From Hydractinia symbiolongicarpus (Eukaryota; Cnidaria; Hydrozoa; Anthoathecata; Hydractiniidae): a stretch of DNA of 64,000 nucleotides. A program made the translations under genes and the position numbers. The notes under the pieces are model-generated. The model was not told where the DNA came from, did no database searches, and was given only the letters and a program-made list of their open reading frames with translations. Numbering within the stretch: position 1 is the stretch's first letter; every line of letters starts with the position of its first letter. The stretch spans positions 30,047,501 through 30,111,500 of the forward strand of contig NC_079881.1 of the NCBI RefSeq assembly GCF_029227915.1, written 5' to 3'. Positions 1 through 10,756 of this stretch are shown here, piece by piece.

Positions 1-203
1 GAGTAAACTCATTTCCAAAACGATTTTTTAAATTATCTTTTCACCACTAAAACGCTTGAGACTTGTAGTTTTCAAAAATGTTTTCATTTTTGGTGAGACG
101 CTAAATAAAAGGAGTTTAATCGCCGGCAAACGAAAACCCGCCATTTCCCGTAAACCCCGGACTCGGCCCGCATAGTCAAAAGTATACAAAGAAAGTACCC
201 AGG
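1..203 (+). repeat. Marker monomer type M1 (HOR boundary monomer)
   Basis: This type combines CCAAAACG, ATTATCTTTT, ACGCTTGAG, TTTTTGGTGAGACGCTAAATA and CCCGCCATTTCCCGTAAACCCC. It follows a monomer ending in CCCTGT wherever its left neighbour is in the window. Further copies start at 3654, 5683, 7916, 10757 and 12582, with partly converted copies at 25976 and 37948 that carry ACGCATGAG. The first-half spacings are about 3653, 2029, 2233, 2841 and 1825 bp, that is 18, 10, 11, 14 and 9 monomers. It is the best internal ruler for the HOR of the first 13 kb. Confidence 0.88.
158..170. other. Site of the class-specific second hairpin
   Basis: In this monomer the site reads CGGACTCGGCCCG and cannot pair well. 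In the GGGCTTGG class, for example just before 1190 and throughout 15.5-18.9 and 30.5-35.5 kb, it reads CGGGC-TTG-GCCCG, a perfect 5-bp GC stem with a 3-base loop. The two states are fixed differences between monomer classes. Confidence 0.75.
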
Positions 204-406
204 GAGTAAACTCATTTCCCGAACGATTTTTTAAATTTTTTTTTCATACTAAAACGCATGAGACTTGTAGTTTTCAAAAATGTTTTCATTTTTGATGAGA
301 CGCTGAATAAAAGAAGTTTAATCGCCGGCAAACGAAAACCTGCGATTTCCCGTAAATCCCGGACTCGGCCCGTATAGTGAAAAGTATAAAAAGAAAGTAC
401 CCAGGC
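204..406 (+). repeat. Example full-length satellite monomer
   Basis: This copy shows the monomer architecture. Positions 1-22 hold GAGTAAACTC then CCCGAACG. Positions 23-41 are an almost pure A/T block. Positions 42-70 are moderately GC and include ACGCATGAGACTTGTAG. The dyad lies at 72-93, followed by GATGAGACGCTGAATAAAAG, the palindrome GCCGGC at 122-127, and a CpG-rich stretch at 131-170. That stretch contains CCCGTA twice, 20 bp apart. The palindrome GTATAC at 182-187 (here GTATAA) and AAAGTACCCAGG close the unit. Main class-diagnostic sites are the start tetranucleotide (GAGT, GTGT, GATT, AAGT), CCCGAACG/CCCAAACG/CCCTAACG/CCAAAACG, ACGCATG/GCCCATG, CCTGCG/CCCGCG and GGACTCGG/GGGCTTGG. 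Confidence 0.95.
274..295. other. Representative 9-bp dyad with TTTT loop
   Basis: Arms TCAAAAATG (274-282) and CATTTTTGA (287-295) are exact reverse complements separated by TTTT, so either strand could form a 9-bp hairpin or the duplex a cruciform. The same 22 bp recurs at monomer positions 72-93 in every monomer of the TTTTCAAAAATG class. The TTTTTAAAAATG class keeps seven perfect pairs plus one possible wobble pair. The TATTTAAAAATA and CAGAAATG classes weaken it. Folding in vivo is inference; the inverted symmetry is directly visible. Confidence 0.9.
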
Positions 407-462
407 TGTAAACTCATTTCCCAAACGATTTTTTAAATTATTATTTCACCACTAAAGCCCAT

Positions 463-2086
463 GAGACTTGTAGTATTTAAAAATATTTTCATTTTTGATG
501 AGACGCTGAATAAAAGAAGTTTAATCGCCGGCAAACAAAAACCCGCGACTTCCCGTAAATCCCGGACTCGGCCCGTATAGTCAAAAGTATACAAAGAAAG
601 TACCCAGGGAGTGAACTCATTTCCCGAACGATTTTTTAAATTATTTTTTCACCACTAAAACGCATGAGACTTGTAGTTTTTAAAGATGTTTTCATTTTTG
701 ATGAGACGCTGAATAAAAGAAGTATAATCGCCGGCAAACGAAAACCTGCGATTTCCCGTAAACCCCGGACTCGGCCCGCATAGTCAAAAGTATACAAAGA
801 AAGTACACAGGGAGTAAACTCATTTCCCGAACGATTTTTTAATTTATTTTTTCACCACTAAAACGCATGAGACTTGTAGTTTTCAAAAATGTTTTCATTT
901 TTGATGAGACGCTGAATAAAAGAAGTTTAATCGCCGGCAAACGAAAACCTGCGATTTCCCGTAAATCCCGGACTCGGCCCGTATAGTCAAAAGTACACAA
1001 AGAAAGTACCCAGGGAGTAAACTAATTTCCCAAACGATTTTTTAAATTATTATTTCACCACTAAAGTTCATGAGACTTGTAGTTTTTAAAAATGTTTTCA
1101 TTTTTGATGAGACGCTGAATAAAAGAAGTTTAATCGCCAGCAAACGAAAACCCGCGATTTCCCGTAAATCCCGGGCTTGGCCCGTATAGTCAAAAGTATA
1201 CAAAGAAAGTACCCAGGGAGTAAACTCATTTCCCGAACGATTTTTTAAATTACTTTTTCACCACTAAAACGCATGAGACTTGTAGTTTTTAAAAATGTTT
1301 TCATTTTTGATGAGACGCTGAATAAAAGACGTTTAATCGCCGGCAAACGAAAACCTGCGATTTCCCGTAAATCCTGGACTCGGCCCGTATAGTCAAAAGT
1401 ATACAAAGAAAGTACCCAGGGAGTAAACTCATTTCCCAAACGATTTTTTAAATTATTATTTCACCACTAAAGCCGATGAGACTTGTAGTTTTTAAAAATG
1501 TTTTCATATTTGATGAGACGCTGAATAAAAGAAGTTTAATCGCCGGCAAACGAAAACCTGCGATTTCCCGTAAATCCCGGACTCGGCCCGTATAGTCAAA
1601 AGTATACAAAGAAAGTACCCAGGGAGTAAACTCATTTCCCAAACGATTTTTTAAATTATTATTTCACCAGTAAAGCCCATGAGACTTGTAGTTTTTAAAA
1701 ATGTTTTCATTTTTGATGAGACGCTGAATAAAAGAAGTTTAATCGCCGGCAAACGAAAACCCGCGATTTCCCGTAAATCCCGGACTCGACCCGTATAGTC
1801 AAAAGTATACAAGGAAAGTACCCAGTGAGTAAACTCATTTCCCGAACGAATTTTTAAATTATTTTTTCACCACTAAAATGCATGAGACTTGTAGTTTTCA
1901 AAAATGTTTTCATTTTTGATGAGACGCTTAATGAAAGTGGTGTAATCGCCGAGAAACGAAAACCCGCAATTTCCCGTTAATCCCGGGCTAGGCCCGTATA
2001 GTTGAATGTATACAAAGAAAGTACCCTGTGAGTAAACTCATTTCCAAAACGATTTTTTAAATTATCTTTTCACCACTAAAACGCTT
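463..2086 (+). repeat. 1624-bp (8-mer) tandem duplication, left copy
   Basis: This segment matches the next 1624 bp at an exact 8 x 203 offset. For example TAGTATTTAAAAATATTTTC starts at 471 and at 2095, and the GACGTTTAATC monomer recurs at the same offset. I noticed only about half a dozen substitutions between the copies, such as GCCGATGAG against GCCCATGAG near 1480/3104. The copies are therefore far more alike than neighbouring monomers. End points are uncertain by some tens of bases because the flanking monomers are homologous. Confidence 0.88.
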
Positions 2087-2232
2087 GAGACTTGTAGTAT
2101 TTAAAAATATTTTCATTTTTGATGAGACGCTGAATAAAAGAAGTTTAATCGCCGGCAAACAAAAACCCGCGACTTCCCGTAAATCCCGGACTCGGCCCGT
2201 ATAGTCAAAAGTATACAAAGAAAGTACCCAGG
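2030..2232 (+). repeat. Chimeric monomer at the 8-mer junction
   Basis: The left part is M1 type (CCAAAACG, ATTATCTTTT, ACGCTTGAG). The right part is the third-monomer type (TAGTATTTAAAAATATTTTC, AAACAAAAACCCGCGACTT). The switch falls between about 2086 and 2095, monomer positions 57-66, just left of the dyad. A monomer that changes class midway is what an out-of-register exchange within the repeat leaves behind. Confidence 0.85.
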
Positions 2233-3710
2233 GAGTGAACTCATTTCCCGAACGATTTTTTAAATTATTTTTTCACCACTAAAACGCATGAGACTTGTAG
2301 TTTTTAAAGATGTTTTCATTTTTGATGAGACGCTGAATAAAAGAAGTATAATCGCCGGCAAACGAAAACCTGCGATTTCCCGTAAACCCCGGACTCGGCC
2401 CGCATAGTCAAAAGTATACAAAGAAAGTACACAGGGAGTAAACTCATTTCCCGAACGATTTTTTAATTTATTTTTTCACCACTAAAACGCATGAGACTTG
2501 TAGTTTTCAAAAATGTTTTCATTTTTGATGAGACGCTGAATAAAAGAAGTTTAATCGCCGGCAAACGAAAACCTGCGATTTCCCGTAAATCCCGGACTCG
2601 GCCCGTATAGTCAAAAGTACACAAAGAAAGTACCCAGGGAGTAAACTAATTTCCCAAACGATTTTTTAAATTATTATTTCACCACTAAAGTTCATGAGAC
2701 TTGTAGTTTTTAAAAATGTTTTCATTTTTGATGAGACGCTGAATAAAAGAAGTTTAATCGCCAGCAAACGAAAACCCGCGATTTCCCGTAAATCCCGGGC
2801 TTGGCCCGTATAGTCAAAAGTATACAAAGAAAGTACCCAGGGAGTAAACTCATTTCCCGAACGATTTTTTAAATTACTTTTTCACCACTAAAACGCATGA
2901 GACTTGTAGTTTTTAAAAATGTTTTCATTTTTGATGAGACGCTGAATAAAAGACGTTTAATCGCCGGCAAACGAAAACCTGCGATTTCCCGTAAATCCTG
3001 GACTCGGCCCGTATAGTCAAAAGTATACAAAGAAAGTACCCAGGGAGTAAACTCATTTCCCAAACGATTTTTTAAATTATTATTTCACCACTAAAGCCCA
3101 TGAGACTTGTAGTTTTTAAAAATGTTTTCATATTTGATGAGACGCTGAATAAAAGAAGTTTAATCGCCGGCAAACGAAAACCTGCGATTTCCCGTAAATC
3201 CCGGACTCGGCCCGTATAGTCAAAAGTATACAAAGAAAGTACCCAGGGAGTAAACTCATTTCCCAAAAGATTTTTTAAATTATTATTTCACCAGTAAAGC
3301 CCATGAGACTTGTAGTTTTTAAAAATGTTTTCATTTTGGATGAGACGCTGAATAAAAGAAGTTTAATCGCCGGCAAACGAAAACCCGCGATTTCCCGTAA
3401 ATCCCGGACTCGACCCGTATAGTCAAAAGTATACAAGGAAAGTACCCAGTGAGTAAACTCATTTCCCGAACGAATTTTTAAATTATTTTTTCACCACTAA
3501 AACGCATGAGACTTGTAGTTTTCAAAAATGTTTTCATTTTTGATGAGACGCTTAATGAAAGTGGTGTAATCGCCGAGAAACGAAAACCCGCAATTTCCCG
3601 TTAATCCCTGGCTAGGCCCGTATAGTCGAATGTATACAAAGAAAGTACCCTGTGAGTAAACTCATTTCCAAAACGATTTTTTAAATTATCTTTTCACCAC
3701 TAAAACGCTT
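2087..3710 (+). repeat. 1624-bp (8-mer) tandem duplication, right copy
   Basis: This is the right-hand copy of the 8-mer. Copy-specific changes include CCCAAAAGA at about 3265, TTTTGGATGAG near 3333 and CCCTGGCTAGG near 3606. At its right end the array returns to an intact M1 monomer (3654-3856), which restores the ten-monomer order. Confidence 0.87.
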
Positions 3711-5682
3711 GAGACTTGTAGTTTTTAAAAATGTTTTCATTTTTGGTGAGACGCTAAATAAAAGAAGTTTAATCGCCGGCAAACGAAAACCCGCCATTTC
3801 CCGTAAACCCCGGACTCGGCCCGCATAGTCAAAAGTATACAAAGAAAGTACCCAGGGAGTAAACTCATTTCCCGAACGATTTTTTAAATTTTTTTTTCAT
3901 ACTAAAACGCATGAGACTTGTAGTTTTCAAAAATGTTTTCATTTTTGATGAGACGCTGAATAAAAGAAGTTTAATCGCCGGCAAACGAAAACCTGCGATT
4001 TCCCGTAAATCCCGGACTCGGCCCGTATAGTGAAAAGTATAAAAAGAAAGTACCCAGGCTGTAAACTCATTTCCCGAACGATTTTTTAAATTATTATTTC
4101 ACCACTAAAGCCCATGAGACTTGTAGTATTTAAAAATATTTTCATTTTTCATGAGACGCTGAATAAAAGAAGTTTAATCGCCGGCAAACAAAAACCCGCG
4201 ACTTCCCGTAAATCCCGGACTCGGCCCGTATAGTCAAAAGTATACAAAGAAAGTACCCAGGGAGTGAACTCATTTCCCGAACGATTTTTTAAATTATTTT
4301 TTCACCACTAAAACGCATGAGACTTGTAGTTTTTAAAGATGTTTTCATTTTTGATGAGACGCTGAATAAAAGAAGTATAATCGCCGGCAAACGAAAACCT
4401 GCAATTTCCCGTAAATCCCGGACTCGGCCCGTATAGTCAAAAGTATACAAAGAAAGTACCCGGGGTGTAAACTCATTTCCCGAACGATTTTTTAAATTAT
4501 TATTTCACCACTAAAGCCCATGAGACTTGTAGTATTTAAAAATATTTTCATTTTTGATGAGTCGCTAAATAAAAGAAGTTTAATCGCCGGCAAACGAAAA
4601 CCTGCGATTTCCCGTAAATCCCGGACTCGGCCCGTATAGTCAAAAGTATACAAAGAAAGTACCCAGGAAGTAAACTCATTTCCCGAACGATTTTTTAAAT
4701 TTTTTTTTCACCACTAAAACGCATGAGACTTGTAGTTTTCAAAAATGTTTTTATTTTTGATGAGACGCTGAATAAAAGAAGTTTAATCGCCGGCAAACGA
4801 AAACCTGCGATTTCCCGTAAATCCCGGATTCGGCCCGTATAGTCAAAAGTATACAAAGAAAGTACCCGAGGTGTAAACTCATTTCCCGAACGATTTTTTA
4901 AATTATTATTTCACCACTAAAGCCCATGAGACTTGTAGTTTTTAAAAATGTTTTCATTTTTGATGAGACGCTTAATAAAAGAGGTTTAATCGCCGGCAAA
5001 CAAAATCCCGCGATTTCCCGTAAATCCCGGACTCGGCCCGTATAGTCAAAAGTGTACAAAGAAAGTACCCAGGAAGTAAACTCATTTCCCGAACGATTTT
5101 TAAAATTTTTTTTTCACCACTAAAACGCATGAGACTTGTAGTTTTCAAAAATGTTTTTATTTTTGATGAGACGCTGAATAAAAGAAGTTTAATCGCCGGC
5201 AAACGAAAACCTGCGATTTCCCGTAAATCCCGGATTCGGCCCGTATAGGCAAAAGTATACAAAGAAAGTACCCGAGGTGTAAACTCATTTCCCGAACGAT
5301 TTTTTAAATTATTATTTCACCACTAAAGCCCATGAGACTTGTAGTATTTAAAAATATTTTCATTTTTGATGAGACGCTGAATAAAAGAAGTTTAATCGCC
5401 GGCAAACGAAAACCCGCGATTTCCCGTAAATCCCGGACTCGACCCGTATAGTCAAAAGTATACAAGGAAAGTACCCAGTGAGTAAACTCATTTCCCGAAC
5501 GAATTTTTAAATTGTTTTTTCACCACTAAAACGCATGAGACTTGTAGTTTTCAGAAATGTTTTCATTTTTGATGAGACGCTTAATGAAAGTGGTGTAATC
5601 GCCGAAAAACGAAAACCCGCAATTTCCCGTAAATCTCGGGCTAGGCCCGTATAGTCGAATGTATACAAAGAAAGTACCCTGT
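3654..5682 (+). repeat. 10-monomer HOR unit with an internal dimer
   Basis: Bounded by M1 copies at 3654 and 5683. The first four monomers match the 1-813 stretch (CATACTAAAACG, TATTTAAAAATA and AAAGATG types in order). The middle is replaced by alternating GTGT- and AAGT-initial monomers, and the end returns to the GCTTAATGAAAGTGG/GGCTAGG monomer at about 5480. The unit length is kept although about half of its content differs from the first block. Confidence 0.8.
4668..5479 (+). repeat. 406-bp dimer, two copies
   Basis: AAGT-initial monomers with an ATTTTTTTTTC tract and GTTTTTATTTTTG (4668 and 5074) alternate with GTGT-initial monomers with an ATTATTATTTC tract (4871 and 5277). The second GTGT monomer changes to another class midway: it carries TATTTAAAAATA and then CCCGCG with GGACTCGACCCG. 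The right edge is therefore also chimeric. Confidence 0.75.
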
Positions 5683-7915
5683 GAGTAAACTCATTTCCAA
5701 AACGATTTTTTAAATTATCTTTTCACCACTAAAACGCTTGAGACTTGTAGTTTTCAAAAATGTTTTCATTTTTGGAGAGACGCTAAATAAAAGAAGTTTA
5801 ATCGCCGGCAAACGAAAACCCGCCATTTCCCGTAAACCCCGGACTCGGCCCGCATAGTCAAAAGTATACAAAGAAAGTACACAGGGAGTAAACTCATTTC
5901 CCGAACGATTTTTTAATTTATTTTTTCACCACTAAAACGCATGAGACTTGTAGTTTTTAAAAATGTTTTCATTTTTGATGAGACGCTGAATAAAAGAAGT
6001 TTAATCGCCAGCAAACGAAAACCCGCGATTTCCCGTAAATCCCGGGCTTGGCCCGTATAGTCAAAAGTATACAAAGAAAGTACCCAGGGAGTAAACTCAT
6101 TTCCCGAACGATTTTTTAAATTACTTTTTCACCACTAAAACGCATGAGACTTGTAGTTTTTAAAAATGTTTTCATTTTTGATGAGACGCTGAATAAAAGA
6201 CGTTTAATCGCCGGCAAACGAAAACCTGCGATTTCCCGTAAATCCTGGACTCGGCCCGTATAGTCAAAAGTATACAAAGAAAGTACCCAGGGAGTAAACT
6301 CATTTCCCAAACGATTTTTTAAATTATTATTTCACCACTAAAGCCCATGAGACTTGTAGTTTTTAAAAATGTTTTCATATTTGATGAGACGCTGAATAAA
6401 AGAAGTTTAATCGCCGGCAAACGAAAACCCGCGATTTCCCGTAAATCCCTGACTCGGCCCGTATAGTTAAAAATATACAAGGAAAGTACCCAGTGAGTAA
6501 ACTCATTTCCCAACCGATTTTTTAAATTATTTTTTCAACACTAAAACGCATAAGACTTGTAGTTTTTAAAAATGTTTTCATTTTTGATGAGAAACTGAAT
6601 AAAAGAAGTTTAATCGCCGGCAAACGAAAACCCGCGATTTCCCGTAAATCCCGGGCTTGGCCCGTATAGTCAAAAGTATACAAAGAAAGTACCCAGGGAT
6701 TAAACTCATTTCCCGAACGATTTTTTAAATTACTTTTTCACCACTAAAACGCATTAGACTTGTAGTTTTTAAAAATGTTTTCATTTTTGATGAGAGGCTG
6801 AATAAAAGACGTTTAATCGCCGGCAAACGAAAACCTGCGATTTCCCGTAAATCCTGGACTCGGCCCGTATAGTCAAAAGTATACAAAGAAAGTACCCAGG
6901 AAGTAAACTCATTTCCCAAACGATTTTTTAAATTATTATTTCACCACTAAAGCCCATGAGACTTGTAGTTTTTAAAAATGTTTTCATTTTTGATGAGACG
7001 CTGAATAAAAGAAGTTTAATCGCCGGCAAACGAAAACCCGCGATTTCCCGTAAATCCCGGACTCGGCCCGTATAGTTAAAAGTATACAAGGAAAGTACCC
7101 AGTGAGTAAACTCATTTCCCAAACGATTTTTTAAATTATTATTTCAAAACTAAAGCCCATGAGACTTGTAGTTTTCAAAAATGTTTTCATTTTTGATGAG
7201 ACGTTGAATAAAAGAAGTTTAATCGCCGGCAAACGAAAACCTGCGATTTCCCGTAAATCCCGTACTCGGCCCGTATAGTCAAAAGTATACAAAGAAAGTA
7301 CCCAGGGAGTAAACTCATTTCCCACACGATTTTTTAAATTATTATTTCACCACTAAAGCCCATGAGACTTGTAGTTTTTAAAAATGTTTTCATTTTTGAT
7401 GAGACGCTGAATAAAAGAAGTTTAATCGCCGGCAAACGAAAACCCGCAATTTCCCGTAAATCCCGGTCTCAGCCCGTATAGTCAAAAGTATACAAGGAAA
7501 GTACCCAGTGAGTAAACTCATTTCCCGAACGATTTTTTAAATTATTTTTTCACCACTAAAACGCATGAGACTTGTAGTTTTCAAAAATGTTTTCATTTTT
7601 GATGAGACGCTGAATAAAAGAAGTTTAATCGCCAGCAAACGAAAACCTGCGATTTCCCGTAAATCCCGGACTCGGCCCGTATAGTCAAAAGTATACAAAG
7701 AAAGTACCCAGGGAGTAAACTCATTTCCCAAACGATTTTTTAAATTATTATTTCACCAGTAAAGCCCATGAGACTTTCAGTTTTTAAAAATGTTTTCATT
7801 TTTGATGAGACGCTGAATAAAAGAAGTTTAATCGCCGGCAAACGAAAACCCGCGATTTCCCGTAAATCCCGGGCTTGGCCCGTATAGTCCAATGTATACA
7901 AAGAAAGTACCCTGT
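5683..7915 (+). repeat. 11-monomer HOR block between M1 markers
   Basis: M1 copies at 5683 and 7916 bound about 2233 bp. The block is dominated by alternating ATTACTTTTT monomers (GACGTTTAATC, AATCCTGGACTCGG) and CCCAAACG/GCCCATGAG monomers, related to 1.2-1.85 kb. It ends with a GGGCTTGG monomer with GTCCAATG before CCCTGT, instead of the GCTTAATGAAAGTGG monomer that closes the neighbouring units. Confidence 0.75.
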
Positions 7916-10756
7916 GAGTAAACTCATTTCCAAAACGATTTTTTAAATTATCTTTTCACCACTAAAACGCTTGAGACTTGTAGTTTTCAAAAATGTTTTC
8001 ATTTTTGGTGAGACGCTAAATAAAAGAAGTTTAATCGCCGGCAAACGAAAACCTGCGATTTCCCGTAAATCCCGGACTCGGCCCGTATAGTGAAAAGTAT
8101 ACAAAGAAAGTACCCAGGGTGTAAACTCATTTCCCGAACGATTTTTTAAATTATTATTTCACCACTAAAGCCCATGAGACTTGTAGTATTTAAAAATATT
8201 TTCATTTTTGATGAGACGCTGAATAAAAGAAGTTTAATCGCCGGCAAACAAAAACCCGCGACTTCCCGTAAATCCCGGACTCGGCCCGTATAGTCAAAAG
8301 TATACAAAGAAAGTACCCAGGGAGTAAACTCATTTTCCGAACGATTTTTTAAATTATTTTTTCACCACTAAAACGCATGAGACTTGTAGTTTTCAAAGAT
8401 GTTTTCATTTTTGATGAGACGCTGAATAAAAGAAGTTTAATCGCCGCAAACGAAAACCTGCGATTTCCCGTAAATCCCGGACTCGGCCCGTATATTCAAA
8501 AGTATACAAAGAAAGTATCCGGGGTGTAAACTCATTTCCCGAACGATTTTTTAAATTATTATTTCACCACTAAAGCCCATGAGACTTGTAGTATTTAAAA
8601 ATATTTTCATTTTTGATGAGACGCTAAATAAAAGAAGTTTAATCGCCGGCAAACGAAAACCTGCGATTTCCCGTAAATCCCGGACTCGGCCCGTATAGTC
8701 AAAAGTATACAAAGAAAGTACCCGGGGTGTAAACTCATTTCATGAACGATTTTTTAAATTATTATTTCACCACAAAAGCCCATGAGACTTGTAGTTTTTA
8801 AAAATGTTTTCATTTTTGATGAGACGCTTAATAAAAGAGGTTTAATCGCCGGCAAACGAAATCCGGCGATTTCCCGTAAATCCGGGGCTTGGCCCGTATA
8901 GTCGAATGTATACAAAGAAAGTACCCAGGAAGTAAACTCATTTCCCGAACGATTTTTTAATTTTTTTTTTCACCACTAAAACGCCTGAGACTTGTAGTTT
9001 TCAAAAATGTTTTCATTTTTGATGAGACGCTGAATAAAAGAAGTTTAATCGCCGGCAAACGAAAACCTGCGATTTCCCGTAAATCCCGGACTCGGCCCGT
9101 ATAGTCAAAAGTATACAAAGAAAGTACCCCGGGAGTAAGCTAGTTTCCCAAACGATTTTTTAAATTATTATTTCACCACTAAAACCCATGAGACTTGTAG
9201 TTTTTAAAAATGTTTTCATTTTTGATGAGACGCTGAATAAAAGAAGTTTAATCGCCGGCAAACGAAAACCCGCGATTTCCCGTAAATCCCGGACTCGGCC
9301 CGTATAGTCAAAAGTGAACAAAGAAAGTACCCAGATAGTAAACTCATTTCCCGAACGATTTTTTAAATTATTTTTTCACCACTAAAACGCATGAGACTGG
9401 TAGTTTTCAGAAATCTTTTCATTTTTGATGAGACGCTTAATGAAAGTGGTTTAATCGCCGGCAAACGAAAACCTGCGAATTCCCGTAAATCCCAGACTCG
9501 GCCCGTATAGTCAAAAGTATACAAAGAAAGAACCCAGGGTGTAAACTCATTTCTCGAACGATTTTTTAAATTATTTTTTCACCACTACAACGCATGAGAC
9601 TTGTAGTTTTCAAAAATGTTTTCATTTTTGATGAGACGCTGAATAAAAGAAGTTTAATCGCCGGCAAACGAAAACCTGCGATTTCCAGTAAATCCCGGAC
9701 TCGGCCCGTATAGTCAAAAGTATACAAAGAGAGTACCCAGGGTGTAAACTCATTTCTCGAACGATTTTTTAAATTATTTTTTCACCACTACAACGCATGA
9801 GACTTGTAGTTTTTAAAAATGTTTTCATTTTTGATGAAACGCTGAATAAAAGAAGTTTAATCGCCGGCAAACGAAAACCTGCGATTTCCCGTAAATCCTG
9901 GACTCGGCCCGTATAGTCAAAAGTATACAAAGAAAGTACCCAGGGAGTAAACTCATTTCGCAAACGATTTTTTAAATTATTATTTCACCACTAAAGCCCA
10001 TGAGACTTGTAGTTTTTAAAAATGTTTTCATTTTTGATGAGACGCTGAATAAAAGAAGTTTAATCGCCGGCAAACGAAAACCTGCGATTTCCCGTAAATC
10101 CCGGACTCGGCCCGTATAGTCAAAAGTATACAAAGAAAGTACCCAGGGTGTAAACTCATTTCCCGAACGATTTTTTAAATTATTTTTTTACCACTAAAAC
10201 GCATGAGACTTGTAGTTTTCAAAAATGTTTTCATTTTTGATGAGACACTGAATAAAAGAAGTTTAATCGCCGGCAAACGAAAACCTGCGATTTCCCGTAA
10301 ATCCCGGACTCGGCCCGTATAGTCAAAAGTATACAAAGAAAGTACCCAGGGAGTAAACTCATTTCCCAAACGATTTTTTAAATTATTATTTCACCAGTAA
10401 AGCCCATGAGACTTGTAGTTTTTAAAAATGTTTTCATTTTTGATGAGACGCTGAATAAAAGAAGTTTAATCGCCGGCAAACGAAAACCCGCGATTTCCCG
10501 TAAATCCCGGACTCGTTCCGTATAGTCAAAAGTATACAAGGAAAGTACCCAGTGAGTAAACTCATTTCCCGAACGAATTTTTAAATTATTTTTTCACCAC
10601 TAAAACGCATGAGACTTGTAGTTTTCAGAAATGTTTTCATTTTTGATGAGACGCTTAATGAAAGTGGTTTAATCGCCGGCAAACGAAAACCCGCAATTTC
10701 CCGTAAATCCTGGGCTTGGCCCGTATAGTCGAATGTATACAAAGAAAGTACCCTGT
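7916..10756 (+). repeat. 14-monomer HOR block
   Basis: The block runs from M1 at 7916 to M1 at 10757, about 2841 bp. It contains the TATTTAAAAATA series (about 8.1-8.7 kb), a GCTTAATAAAAGAGG monomer near 8.73-8.93 kb, and TACAACG monomers with CTCGAACG near 9.54-9.95 kb. Those last types become abundant after 27 kb. Confidence 0.75.

Larger units (their letters stand above)
1..3653 (+). repeat. 10-monomer HOR expanded to 18 by an internal duplication
   Basis: From marker to marker this block holds 18 monomers. Removing one copy of the internal 1624-bp duplication leaves ten, matching the next block (3654-5682, about 2029 bp). The basic unit here is therefore about 2.03 kb. The order is M1, a monomer with CATACTAAAACG, the TATTTAAAAATA monomer, an AAAGATG monomer, further monomers, and finally one with GCTTAATGAAAGTGG and GGCTAGG that ends in CCCTGT. 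Confidence 0.85.

Noticed and set aside
122-150. Possible CENP-B box (TTCG....A..CGGG on either strand)
   Set aside because: The reverse strand has TTTTCGTTTGCCGGCG and TTTACGGGAAATCG, but neither fits the core. The required A and the CGGG spacing are missing. A gapped resemblance is not enough.
274-295. Rho-independent terminator
   Set aside because: The dyad has an A/T-rich stem and a T-only loop with no GC stem followed by a T run, and it recurs in every monomer of a eukaryote-like satellite.
1245-1439. Recurrent 64-codon minus-strand open frames (about forty in the window) starting M-G-N-E-F
   Set aside because: They begin at TTG, created by the CCCAAACG variant, not at ATG. Copies with CCCGAACG have no start there. 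Frames end at the same repeat position, 203 is not a multiple of 3 so the frame changes each monomer, and variants between copies do not favour silent changes. This is a by-product of the repeat.
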